A stretch of DNA of 32,755 bases. It comes from Phoronis australis (lineage: Eukaryota; Phoronida; Phoronidae). A program made the translations under genes and the position numbers. Each line of letters begins with the position of its first letter. Position 1 is the stretch's first letter. The DNA lies in the NCBI GenBank assembly GCA_002633005.1, contig NMRA01000024.1, forward strand, positions 735,491-768,245. Reading direction: 5' to 3'. Of this stretch, positions 11,001-20,120 are shown piece after piece. A model generated the notes under the pieces. It saw nothing but the letters and a program-made list of their open reading frames with translations. It ran no database searches and had not been told where the DNA came from.

Positions 11001-14000
11001 TTTAATTAATACTTACGACAGGTCGTTTCCTTGACACAAACAACCATTTGTATCACGGGCTTTGATACACGTCTATCAAAAGACAGATTCAGTTAATTAT
11101 CGGCCGTGATTAGCGAATGCGCGATATTTCGTTTGACTAAGGGCACACTGCATCAAATGTTCGTGTAATTTGAGCTACATATGGAAAATAACAGAAAGCA
11201 TAAAGTGGCGCTTTAATACGTGGAAAAAAATTGTAATTAGTCACTGAAAAATTAACAGACGTGATTTTTTTAATTTTTCATGGTGGATTTAGCGAAAGCT
11301 GTCCTTTTGCCTATGGGCTCTAAGTCGACTTAAGATATGAGTGATGTTCCTTATTTCCTTTAGAGAAATAACGGAGGCTTTTACGCGTTAAAACAATTTT
11401 TATCACGCCAGTAAGGCGGCATTTTCTTGTCAGTCATCTTCAGCTCAGGTCAAGTTCATTCCAAATAAAATTTGTCAGCTTTCTCACGACGTTGTCATAA
11501 TCGTTTTAAGATATACACGAAGTAAAGTACATGATAAGCACCCAGGCTAAAAAATTGGGGGGCTCGAATTTTTGAGAATGCGGACATTTTACTAAGATTC
11601 ACGGAGTACTTTCTGAGCTATGAATGTGTATTCGACGAATTTAGGTTGTTCCCGCTTTTCAGTGGACTTTTGTCTCGTTTTTTACTTTTTCGGAGTCTTT
11701 GTTCCTCTGGGGTGGACCTTTTTGCCCATTTCGCCAAATGGGGACCTTATATCAGTGCTCCCGATAAACGGAGTTTTTAAGGACAGCGGTTCTTGTATAA
11801 ATCTGTTGATGAAGTACAAGGTGCCACGAAATGGGTAGAGTTTCCAATCACGTTGTCCAAGCTTTCTCTTTTGTCTTCTTTTTACTTATTAAAGCCAAGC
11901 GCTGAGCTTCATGTTTTTGAGTAGGCGTGTACATTTTCCACAACACATGGTCATCAGTTCACAATGACGATTTCAGATATTAGGGCCTAACAGAAAATTT
12001 GACCCACAGGTTCGATTCACAGTAACATTCTCAAGAACCTTTTGTGGAACCAGTTCATTGGTCTCATTTGTTCATTTCCTCAAGACAAAAATGCATTTAA
12101 AGTCGTATTTCGCCTTGTATCACTGACTAAAAATGAAGATCGAAATGTGCCGCCCACTCGTATAATCACGATCTCGTATCACTCCTTACCGAGGTAGGAT
12201 TCTATTTCCAATACCAAAATGACGTCGGGACCACCAGCAACTCAAGATTATGCGAGAGAAGAAAGTCGAATTCGATATTCGTTCTTAGCCAGCCAAACAG
12301 GGCGAAATACTGTTTCAGGATAACCGCCGGTTGACTAAGGAGCATTCATTCGCACACGCCCGGTGCCCTCATTTCACTCACGTTCCAAGCCCAACTGCAT
12401 GCCGGGAATGGCGACGCAAATTGCTCACTGGCGTGTTAGCAAGCTACGCTAATCTGACTGTTGATGAATGAGGCTGTGAAATTTTGATGATCAGAAATCA
12501 ATTTTACATCAACTAATGCAACTACACCTTTCAGAGACAATAAAGCGAGTCACGTAGCTGTCCGGGTGCAGCCTGGGTGACTAAGCCAAAAGCAGTGTTT
12601 TGGATCTGGTTTGCTCTCGACTGATTATTGGAGCAACGAAAAGGGGGAAACCACACGGTCGCTCATTTTTGTCAAACATTTCATCCTTTTCCCAAAGACC
12701 TTACAAATACTGACAGCTTAGTTTTTAAAGAACTTGCTAGTCAACTCACCTAGAATCCCCCGGACTTTGACGACCCGAGACATACAAACACGTATCGCGA
12801 CTCGGCGAAAGGGGTAAAATTAGAGACGCAATCTCACCGTGCTAAAGCCCCTGAAAAGGATTCCACTCCAAAACACTAGTTAAACCAACGATACTTAATC
12901 ATGACACTGCCTCGTTTAAAAGTTTCACTTGGAACTCCCTGTGGTGGCGCTGCGAAAGGATATGGGCGTGCCCCTTAAAAGACCTACGGCTTACCCCCTC
13001 CCCCTTATTTATTTTATTGTCAACATTTATCATCATCTGTTATCTGTTGCTATTGTTGTTGTTATTGTTGTTGTTATTGTTGTTGTTGTTGTGTTGTTGT
13101 TGTTGTTGTTGTTGCTGCAGCTGCTGCTGTTCTTTGTTGCTGTAGTTGAATATTTTTATCATCACCTGTAGTCTACGGTTTGTACTGTACCATTACTTGT
13201 TGACAAAAGATTTTGTGCCGAACGCGCGAAGTTCACGCACGAAAGACCACAGATTAGGAAGAAACTTAACAAAGCCAGTGTGAGCTGTTGCGTTTTTTTA
13301 AGAACTAGGTCAGTTGCGTTCTCATCAAATGTTTAAAATGACACCTCCTACGGGTATAGGGTTTTGAATGCAACCATCCGAGTCCTTCAGATGGAGTCTG
13401 TCTTCTTCTGTATTACATGCATCCCTCTGAGTTAATTTTCACAATAAAATAACATACCGCCAAGCCCTGTTTCCTTCTTGTACATGTTCACGATTTTGCT
13501 GAAACTCCTTAAAATCGTACCAATCAGCATCCTTGTGATATTCGCGTGTTACACCAACGACTAGAGGAAAGTCTTACCTTTGGACAGGGGAGCAGGAAAC
13601 GACGCAACGGTTTTCCCTGGATGAGATCAACAGAAGACAAGGGAATCTGCACTTCACCAATAACACAATGTCGTGAGAACTTGTCGAAGTCTTTAACTGT
13701 TATCTCGAGCAATCTGTTCTGCAACTCGAGATACTCGGCGGAAAACGAGAACGTCTCGTTCCAAACGGGATTCTGGGTCTTCCGCTGCACAGACGACTGC
13801 TGGGAATCTTTTGTATTCGGATGCAGACAGATTTTGACGTAGGGGTTAGAGTGAGCCTGGTCGCACTTTGTTTCGTCATGCTCGATAGGCTTGGGTAAAT
13901 CTCGCGCTTCAACCAGTCGCACGTGAAATTTCTTTGTTTGAACGTCGTAGCGAAGGACGAAATGGACTTCGCCAAGTTTTGATTGCCCTTCAATAAAATC

Positions 14001-14604
14001 TTCAGTTTTTGATATGTCAGTGGCTTCCTCATCGTAGAGTTCCTTTTGAAAGTTTTCAATGTCAAATGACGCTTCGGTCTTAAATCGTGGAGATTTCGGC
14101 TGCACGTTCTCTCTGTTGGCTGGGAAAAACTCTATCGGTTTCATGTCGATAAACGGCGATCTGTTGCCCTTGATTGACGACGTTGAATCGAATCTTGCCA
14201 ACGGTGAGGAGCATGAACCATTCCTTGATTTATCAGAAGATGTGGTCGAGTCAAATCGAGACCGAACAGAAGAACTGGACTCGAGCAAAGATTTCGAACT
14301 GGAATCGGAGTCGGTTCTGTTCATGCGGTGACCTTCCTTTCCGATGCGTGGAAAAACGAACAACTCAGGAGCGCGCGATCTGGACCCCGTACTCTTCGTG
14401 GATGAAGCTGAAGGCGGGCCGCTCCCGGGGGTGGAGGCGGAGGGCGGTCCACTGCCAACAGTGGCTGGAATGTTAGAGGGAATGCGGATAGTGTACTTGA
14501 CATTCGAGTCTAATGCTGTTTTCTTTTCCTCATAACAACAATCGCAGATTTTCCGGCAGATGTCGGACACGCACATCTCTTTAAAGAATTCTCGGAACAT
14601 CTTC
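4678..14604 (-). CDS. syt17: Synaptotagmin-17-like (B/K protein) gene, full span
   Basis: Minus-strand gene of three coding exons: 14604-13578, one copy of a 121 bp exon (8293-8173 or 6583-6463), and 5030-4678. Counting from the ATG at 14600, coding lengths are 1023, 121 and 353 nt, giving 499 codons including TGA (498 aa). Vertebrate SYT17 is about 470 aa. Order: Cys cluster (C10, C15, C19, C21, C22), Ser/Pro-rich linker (about 40-205), C2A (about 208-335), C2B (about 345-490). Diagnostic SYT17-like stretches are IDMKPIEF (151-158), AHSNPYVKICL (249-259), DFDKFSRHCVIG (304-315), YLPSAGRLNVD (355-365), HQLLQTD, and the terminal SPAS. The family has no transmembrane segment; it is a peripheral membrane protein on Golgi/endosome/plasma membrane, with roles in vesicle traffic and neurite growth, and its Cys cluster serves membrane targeting. 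No AATAAA occurs on the minus strand close to the stop; the nearest I see is 3123-3128. Any upstream 5' exon is not identified. Confidence 0.95.
5768..5847. repeat. 80 bp inverted repeat with hammerhead-core-like arms
   Basis: Two 37 bp arms (5768-5804 and 5811-5847) are complementary at 34 of 37 positions around a 6-base spacer. Each arm, read outward, has CTGATGA, a short stem-forming stretch, GAAAC or GATAC, then GTCGAAT. The minus strand carries CTGATGA (5802-5796) and GAAAC (5779-5775). The pattern resembles the conserved core of hammerhead ribozymes, but a proper stem I is not evident. Confidence 0.6.
6463..6583 (-). CDS. syt17: syt17-like C2B first exon, copy in left-hand duplicate
   Basis: Base-for-base the same 121 nt exon as 8173-8293, with the same acceptor (TTTCCACAG, ending at 6584) and donor (GT at 6462-6461). 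It sits in the left half of the ~1.7 kb duplicated block that ends at the single N at 7051. The exon is asymmetric (phase 0 in, phase 1 out), so including both copies would shift the frame of the rest of C2B. It is therefore either an assembly duplicate of one real exon or, much less likely, a mutually exclusive alternative encoding the same peptide. Confidence 0.9.
7530..7609. repeat. Second copy of the 80 bp inverted repeat
   Basis: Same structure as 5768-5847, in the right-hand duplicate. The arms are 7530-7566 and 7573-7609; the left arm begins ATTAGACG instead of ATTCGACG. Right-arm bases are unchanged. Confidence 0.6.
8173..8293 (-). CDS. syt17: syt17-like C2B first exon, copy in right-hand duplicate
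   Basis: The acceptor TTTCCACAG ends at 8294 and the donor ACAG|GTAGGC has its GT at 8172-8171. The exon is 121 nt, enters in phase 0 and leaves in phase 1. It encodes KRPDLGEILTSINYLPSAGR followed by LNVDIIRAHQLLQTDIMGGT plus the first base of the Asp codon (GAT) completed by the terminal exon. This is the beginning of C2B (beta strands 1-2 and Ca2+-loop 1). It joins in frame to PCPK of the upstream exon and to PFVKV of the downstream exon. It is too short to appear as a long open frame and was found by similarity. It is identical to 6463-6583; only one copy can be used in a normal transcript. Confidence 0.93.
8747..9359. other. Intron sequence, no exon seen
   Basis: Part of intron 1. Contains GTGT-rich text near 9130-9170 but no supported feature. 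Confidence 0.5.
9360..9635 (+). repeat. SINE-like repeat C, copy 1 (degenerate)
   Basis: Collinear with 18250-18505: shared blocks include AGCTATAA.ACAA, TTACAAATC, CTCACCGTT/CTCGCCGTT, GACATTCGTT/GGCATTCGTT and ATTCCGC.CTGA.GCGG. The last block is where a Pol III B box (GGTTCGATTCC-like) lies in the other copy; here it reads GGCTCCATTCC. Confidence 0.5.
9880..9880. other. Single N
   Basis: One unresolved base inside intron 1. Unlike the N at 7051, I see no sequence duplicated on its two sides. Confidence 0.9.
9881..11536. other. Intron sequence, no exon seen
   Basis: No conserved exon on the minus strand. The open frame at 10627-10427 contains LPLAVGG, superficially like the C2B start, but lacks splice sites and is not the exon. 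Confidence 0.5.
11537..11744 (-). mobile_element. TIR element A, copy 4 (reverse, truncated)
   Basis: Reads AGCACCCAGGCT..., GGGGGGCTCGAATTTTTGAG, GAATGCGGAC, then GACTTTTGTCTCGTTTT and GGACCTTTTTGCCCATTTCG CCAAATGGGG: the reverse complement of the element at 1942-2206. The far TIR is missing after AAATGGGG. Confidence 0.7.
11745..13045. other. Intron sequence, no exon seen
   Basis: Part of intron 1; no conserved coding segment or repeat recognised. Confidence 0.5.
13046..13145. repeat. TTG/GTT microsatellite
   Basis: Interrupted (TTG)n of about 100 bp within intron 1, with a GCTGCAGCTGCTGCTG core near 13114-13128. It yields a spurious poly-Val/Leu open frame. Confidence 0.9.
13578..14604 (-). 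CDS. syt17: syt17-like exon: N-terminus, linker and C2A domain
   Basis: The open frame runs from the ATG at 14600 to a donor CCAAAG|GTAAGAC (GT at 13577-13576) and ends in phase 0. A good acceptor (TTTTCCTTCCAG, G at 14605) lies 4 bases before this ATG, so the ATG may be the true start behind a 5' UTR exon. Alternatively the protein may start in an upstream exon (as the vertebrate N-terminus suggests) or at an in-frame ATG at 14693 if there is no intron. Residues 10-22 hold five Cys. Residues 49-66 contain a doubled GSGPPSAS. RFDST occurs twice (115-119, 136-140) in a Ser-rich stretch. C2A begins near SKLGEVHFVLRYD (207-219) and ends near 335. It has SNPYVK where Ca2+-binding synaptotagmins have SDPYVK, and Cys follows H311 where they usually have Asp. 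This suggests a C2A that does not bind Ca2+ in the classical way, as in vertebrate SYT17. Confidence 0.95.
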
Positions 14605-15132
14605 CTGGAAGGAAAATGATAAAAGATTGACTTTACAAATTTTGATTTGATTTCATTACAAGCAAGTTTATAATAAACGTGGAACAGAACCATTAAGTGT
14701 TTTTTGTGTTTTGATGACTAATGTCATCAAAACGATGCAACATGTATAGGCTTACATGTACATCGTAGCCGCCTTATAAATCACGAGTGGTTTTAAAAAA
14801 AAACTGATAAATATCTGATGATACATTGCAGCTAAGTGAATACCAGACGCGAATAGCTATTTTTGTTTTTAACCTAGAAATGACCTAAACAAGCCATTAA
14901 TGAAAGCCATTAGAATATCGCTTGCAACTTTCATTTTCAAATCGATTTTGCTTTCGTCACATTAAACTAATTTTGATAATTCTAGGAATTATTCGTTTAT
15001 TTTTGATTGTTTATACGGTCGATGTTCGGTAACTCGTCTGAAGATTCAATATAGTCTTCCCTGAATATATGTGTTTTTGTTGTCAATTGTTTTATCCGCC
15101 AAACTGACGACATGTCTGTGCGCAAGATTAGA
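14605..15132. other. Upstream flank of the syt17-like coding exon
   Basis: AT-rich sequence, either intron or 5' flank of the minus-strand gene. A polypyrimidine tract and AG precede the exon at 14605. No upstream exon could be recognised. Confidence 0.5.
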
Positions 15133-15240
15133 GGAGGCTGTGTGGCCTAGTTGATAAGTGCCCGCTTTCTTTACTCGAGGTCGTGGGTTCGAGTCCCTTG
15201 AGTCCGGATTTCAGCTCCTCAGCTCGGTTTTAACCATATA
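15133..15240 (+). repeat. tRNA-derived SINE head
   Basis: Contains an A-box-like TGGCCTAGTTGATAAG (15143-15158) and a B-box GGTTCGAGTCC (15186-15196) about 28 bases apart, followed by sequence that does not close a tRNA acceptor stem. This arrangement is that of a Pol III-driven SINE or a tRNA pseudogene, not a functional tRNA. Confidence 0.6.
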
Positions 15241-15361
15241 TTAATAAAGCATAAAAATGGTTCCAGGTGATCAGTGCAATGGGCCCACATGCGAGGCCTG
15301 TGCACGTCTGGTACAACATGTATCAGAGCGCCTGCAATTATTTTTGTATGAGCAAGTTTAC

Positions 15362-15880
15362 CTTACCTATCCACTCATCCATCGATCGATTTAGCCATCA
15401 ATCCCTCTATTAATCTATCGGCTCAGGCGTGCAATAATTCATCCATGTATCCACCCGTTCATCCATCTATCTACCCACCCGCCCATCAATCCATTTACCA
15501 ATGCATCGTCCCAGACATGCAATAATTCAGCCATGTAATCCACCCGTTCATCTATTTATCCACCCACCCACCCATCAATCCATCTAGTTCTGCATCGGCC
15601 CAGACACGCAATAATTCATCCATATATGTACCTGTTCATCCATATATCCATCCGTTCATCCATCTATCCATCTATGCATCGGCAAAGACATGCAATAATT
15701 CATCCATATATCCACCCGTTCATCCATTGATCCACCCACCCACCCATCCATTTATCTGTGCATCGGCCTAGACACGCAATAATTCATCTATATATCCACC
15801 CGTTCACCCATATAGCCACCCGTTCATCCATCTGTCAATATATCCGCAAGTACATCCATCTATTAACCCAGGAATCCAAG
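15362..15880. repeat. CATC-rich minisatellite, ~85 bp unit
   Basis: CAATAATTCA recurs at about 15432, 15520, 15609, 15693 and 15777 (spacing 84-89), each preceded by GACA(T/C)GC or similar and followed by (CATC/CACC)n text ending in GCATCGGCC. This is a minisatellite whose unit contains its own tetranucleotide microsatellite. Confidence 0.85.
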
Positions 15881-16017
15881 CGCATATTTGTTGATGTACG
15901 TTGTCACAGTGCATAATCTATTTCTGATCGGTTTGAATTTCTTCTCCCCGGTTGCATTTCGTAGACCCAACACACACTCGAGAAAGGGGTTGTGTGATCA
16001 CGCGCTTCGCTTGTAAC

Positions 16018-16253
16018 CATGCGCGCACCAAGGGGGGCGCCCCATTTGGCGAAGTGGACAAAGAGGTCCGCCTCGGAGAAACAAAAAGTCCGACAAAACG
16101 AAACAAAAAGTCCACTAAACAGGCGCAAACGCACAATTCGCAGCTGTGGACGTGGTACCCCTTTTTTGTTAGTCCTTCGACTGCTTTTATCGGTAAAAGG
16201 TCCACATCGTTGGAAATTCGAGCCCCCCCCCATATTAAAGGCTGGGTGCGCAT
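16018..16253 (+). mobile_element. TIR element A, copy 2
   Basis: Starts CATGCGCGCACC and ends GGCTGGGTGCGCAT with TTCGAGCCCCCC inside the right end. The interior CCATTTGGCGAAGTGGACAA, AAACAAAAAGTCCGAC and GCACAATTC matches the other copies. The overlapping open frames on both strands (164, 149 and 133 codons) are by-products of this element. Confidence 0.8.
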
Positions 16254-16639
16254 AGCGACACCTCGCAAAGACATTCGTGACCTTGCGTTTTCGGTAGGCA
16301 TATCTAGGTACCGTTCCATAGATCAAATTTCTTACGAGAAATCCGAGATTATGTATACCGCGACGCAGTATACTCGCGCCTCTCAGTGTTCTCCACAATA
16401 GGATGGACCGCTAGCTTCTGGTCTATTCTACTCGGTTCTGGAAGTCTCGCTATTTGAACGCGCTTCCTTGTTCAGGCCGATATTTTTGCCGCGAATACAG
16501 GAACCCTCCACTGATTGCTGTACAAGCAGAGTTTGGAAATAAAGTATGTGTTAATTATTGACACAAAAATGAGTGCGTATACATTAGTGCATTGTACTAC
16601 ACAATAAGTGGTCAGGATTCTTGTCAAGACTGGCCCCCG
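16254..16639. other. No gene seen
   Basis: Non-coding; no repeat recognised. Confidence 0.5.
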
Positions 16640-16770
16640 TTCAGTAACGCAAGAACCTTGCTAAAAGCAAGACTTCGCGAGATTACGTGAGATATTGTCG
16701 TGTATTTTCAATGAGAACGAGTGACTTTGGCTAGATTTTAGCTAGATCCTAGCGTCCTAGAGTTACTGAA
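16640..16770. mobile_element. MITE-like element B, copy 2
   Basis: 131 bp, bounded by TTCAGTAACGCAAGAACC and inverted TTCAGTAACTCTAGGACG. Shares AGCAAGACTTCGCGAGATTA and GACTTTGGCTAGATTTTAGC with copy 1 at 811-934. A weaker relative of its core occurs near 23164-23245. Confidence 0.75.
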
Positions 16771-18249
16771 CGCACTGATACGTCATTTGTATTGTCAACA
16801 TGGCTTGCTGCTACTCAGGCAGCGCTGAATAAAAGAAATATAATTGCAGCCGACAGACTGGTAAAAGCTGGTCATTTCTGGTGCAAACCGTACAAATACA
16901 TGTACAATGTCGTTGATCACTTTGTTAATTAAAAGGGCGAGCGCGTGCTGGTCATTTACGAACATTTGTTTCTTGCGCGAGTGCGCAAGACGGACAAATC
17001 AAGAACATTGTTCTGCTCATCGATTACTAATTTACTACCTGGTTCGAGTAAACATTGATTTAACGCCTCTTCAGGTTTTCGAAGCACACAATTTGGAAGT
17101 GCATTAAAAGATAAAGGATACATAGAAAAGGCGTAAATTGCATTTCCCCGTTTTGTTGAAACTGGACTCCAACACAAAAAGTCGGTCTGTTTACGCAATT
17201 CCTGAATTCGTTTAATATCTGCCGTTGAAATTTCAACAATAAATGAACTTCGAGGTTATAACTGTCTCGAAAACAAATGAAAAACATTCAACAAAATTGC
17301 AACAACTGTTGTAAATTTAGGAAGAGTTTGGCGTAGATGGCGATGCGTGAACCTACAATTGTTGAGTGGAAAGACTGTTCCGTAGCCTTTACTATAGTAC
17401 CACGGAAATGAAAACTTTCCCCGCCTTAAAACGGATTCAGACGGCAACATACGTTCTACAGTCTTAAAAGACTATGGTGGCACTCACATGTTTTTTGCGC
17501 CACAGTCAACCCCCCCCCCCCCCCAATTTCATTGATAATTGGAGCCTGTTGGATATGCGATGGCTATGATTGGCATTTGATTTTTAACATGTTTTTTTAC
17601 AAAACTGCAATTTGTTGCTCTCTTGACCTGTATTTGCAATCGTGGCTGTCAGAAAGTGGTGGAAAACACTCTATCGCTTCTTGACGGCAAAGCAAGCTTC
17701 GGACGGAAATTCAGGTACTTCTCAGACTTTTCAGGTTGGTAAAAAACGATCCATTGTCTACGCATTTTTGGGGATATGAAATGTTTTTTCATTCCGAGTG
17801 CGTTATCTGCTGCGAGTCATGCTTTTGGATGCAGTGAAAACTGCCAATTTCGTGTATTCTTAGTCGTTTTTCGGGCTGACCGGCTGCATTTGCCCGGGGG
17901 GCATAAAACCAAAAGAAGCGCACTTTGAATGCAATTTTCAGATTGCAGGTAAGTTTTATGTATTGTCAGTAAATACACGTGTTTCATATCTCCTGTTTTC
18001 GTTGTAGAAAAAGAGACCGCTTCCTCTCGGTTTATCCTGGCTGCCAGTAGGCAGCCCGAGGAAAACTGTTGAGTACCACGTAAAGACCGAAGTAGGCTAC
18101 AACAGTTTAGTCCTGGCACCATGTGACACTATCAAAATCTCCAACTATCTGCACAGACCCCTCTTTCAACTGTTAAACGTGTAAATTCAAATCTTATTAC
18201 AAAATCAGATCTGCAGCGCAGAAATCGATTAACATTTACAGCCGAAAAC
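16771..18249. other. No gene seen
   Basis: Several short overlapping open frames without recognisable products. A C homopolymer sits at about 17511-17524. Confidence 0.5.
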
Positions 18250-18505
18250 GCATTTTTGCTATTATTGTTGGACGGAATAGATCTTTTGGTGTTACTAGCT
18301 TTGGTCAGAGCTATAATACAAGGTATCAGTTTTGTTTTGTGATTGCATTACAAATCGCCAATACTCGCCGTTTTCTGCCAGGCATTCGTTACTGCCGGTG
18401 GCTTAACCATTATAGGCTAAGTATTCTACCATTTATAATAGTTGAAAGGCATTTAACTCCGCCAATGTGACCGCGATGGTTGCAAGTTCGATTCCGCACT
18501 GAAGC
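18250..18505 (+). repeat. SINE-like repeat C, copy 2
   Basis: Homologous to 9360-9635. Ends with a B-box-like GCAAGTTCGATTCCGC (about 18483-18498) and has a weak A-box candidate, GGCTTAACCATTATAGG, near 18400. Probably an old tRNA-derived SINE. Confidence 0.5.
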
Positions 18506-18769
18506 GGGTTACCTTACTCGCCGATGGTGTTTCCTTCCGTGTGCACTTGCTCTCGTGGTCACTCACTCGGAAAGTTCTCGAACAAAACGGAATTTACATT
18601 ACCGAGTACTCGCATAAAAAGCCAGGGAGGCGTATCTTGTTTATCACCTATATGCCGTGGGAAATGACTTTTAATGCCAAGGATGATGTTTGAAATGCAA
18701 TTTATGAGGTCAGTTGCATAATGAACGCTTTTCGTAGCTCATTTTACTCAGACTAGCCCGAGGAAGGGC

Positions 18770-20120
18770 ATACTACTTCTACTACTAATACTACTGTTAC
18801 CACTGCCACTGCCACTGCTACTATATTACCATTAGCACAACTACCAACTGCTACTGCTACTGCTACTACTATTAGTACTGGTACTGCTACTGCTACTACT
18901 ATTAGTACTGGTACTGCTACTGCTACTGCTGCTACTGCTACTGCTACTGCTACTAGAAGTATTACTACTGCTCTTACTCAACTATACTACTATTCTATTG
19001 CTACTACTCTACTAGTACTTCTAGTACTACGACTAATACTTTCCAATACAGTCCCTATTACTGGCTACCACCACCACCACTACTACTACTACTCTTATTC
19101 AACTAATATTTTTCCACTGCTACTACTCAAGTACTTCTACTACTGCTACTTCTCCTACTATTACTACTACTGCCACTACCACTACTACTACCACCACCAC
19201 TGCCACTACCACTGCCACTACCACTACTACTGCCACTACCACTACCACTGCCACTATACCACTNNNNNNNNNNNNNNNNNNNNNNNNNNNNNNNNNNNNN
19301 NNNNNNNNNNNNNNNNNNNNNNNNNNNNNNNNNNNNNNNNNNNNNNNNNNNNNNNNNNNNNNNNNNNNNNNNNNNNNNNNNNNNNNNNNNNNNNNNNNNN
19401 NNNNNNNNNNNNNNNNNNNNNNNNNNNNNNNNNNNNNNNNNNNNNNNNNNNNNNNNNNNNNNNNNNNNNNNNNNNNNNNNNNNNNNNNNNNNNNNNNNNN
19501 NNNNNNNNNNNNNNNNNNNNNNNNNNNNNNNNNNNNNNNNNNNNNNNNNNNNNNNNNNNNNNNNNNNNNNNNNNNNNNNNNNNNNNNNNNNNNNNNNNNN
19601 NNNNNNNNNNNNNNNNNNNNNNNNNNNNNNNNNNNNNNNNNNNNNNNNNNNNNNNNNNNNNNNNNNNNNNNNNNNNNNNNNNNNNNNNNNNNNNNNNNNN
19701 NNNNNNNNNNNNNNNNNNNNNNNNNNNNNNNNNNNNNNNNNNNNNNNNNNNNNNNNNNNNNNNNNNNNNNNNNNNNNNNNNNNNNNNNNNNNNNNNNNNN
19801 NNNNNNNNNNNNNNNNNNNNNNNNNNNNNNNNNNNNNNNNNNNNNNNNNNNNNNNNNNNNNNNNNNNNNNNNNNNNNNNNNNNNNNNNNNNNNNNNNNNN
19901 NNNNNNNNNNNNNNNNNNNNNNNNNNNNNNNNNNNNNNNNNNNNNNNNNNNNNNNNNNNNNNNNNNNNNNNNNNNNNNNNNNNNNNACTACCACTACCAC
20001 TGCCACTACCACTACTACTGCCACTGCCACTACTACAGCCACTACCACTGCCACTACCACTGCTACTATATAATTCTAGTAGTAATACTAATACAGCTCC
20101 TACTATACTAAAACTATTAG
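18770..20120. repeat. Trinucleotide array (TAC / CCACTA), with gap
   Basis: Long imperfect (TAC)n and (CCACTA/CCACTG)n tract before and after an N run. The minus-strand frame through it gives only Val/Ala and unknown residues and is not a protein. Confidence 0.95.
19264..19986. other. Assembly gap (723 N)
   Basis: Continuous N run within the trinucleotide array, probably unassembled repeat; the real length is unknown. Confidence 0.99.

Larger units (their letters stand above)
8294..13577 (-). other. Intron 1 of syt17-like gene
   Basis: Intron of about 5.3 kb if the right-hand exon copy is used (about 7 kb to the left copy). It contains a TTG microsatellite (13046-13145), a minus-orientation TIR element copy (11537-11744), a SINE-like repeat (about 9360-9635) and a single N at 9880. 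I saw no further exon in it. Confidence 0.8.

Noticed and set aside
12929-13171. 80-codon plus-strand open frame with poly-Val/Leu
   Set aside because: Generated by the TTG microsatellite in the intron.
13700-14065. 121-codon minus-strand open frame
   Set aside because: Alternative frame inside the C2A coding exon; the product has no C2 features.
13546-14535. Plus-strand open frames of 63-100 codons
   Set aside because: They are antisense to the syt17-like exon, whose minus-strand frame has clear C2-domain similarity.
15362-15880. Regular repeats that might suggest a CRISPR array
   Set aside because: The spacers are themselves CATC repeats and the genome is eukaryotic; it is a minisatellite.
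15904-16401. Overlapping open frames of 133-164 codons on both strands
   Set aside because: They lie on TIR element A, and the frames are not conserved between the copies.
19254-20060. 268-codon minus-strand open frame
   Set aside because: It runs through 723 N and is otherwise Val/Ala from a trinucleotide repeat.
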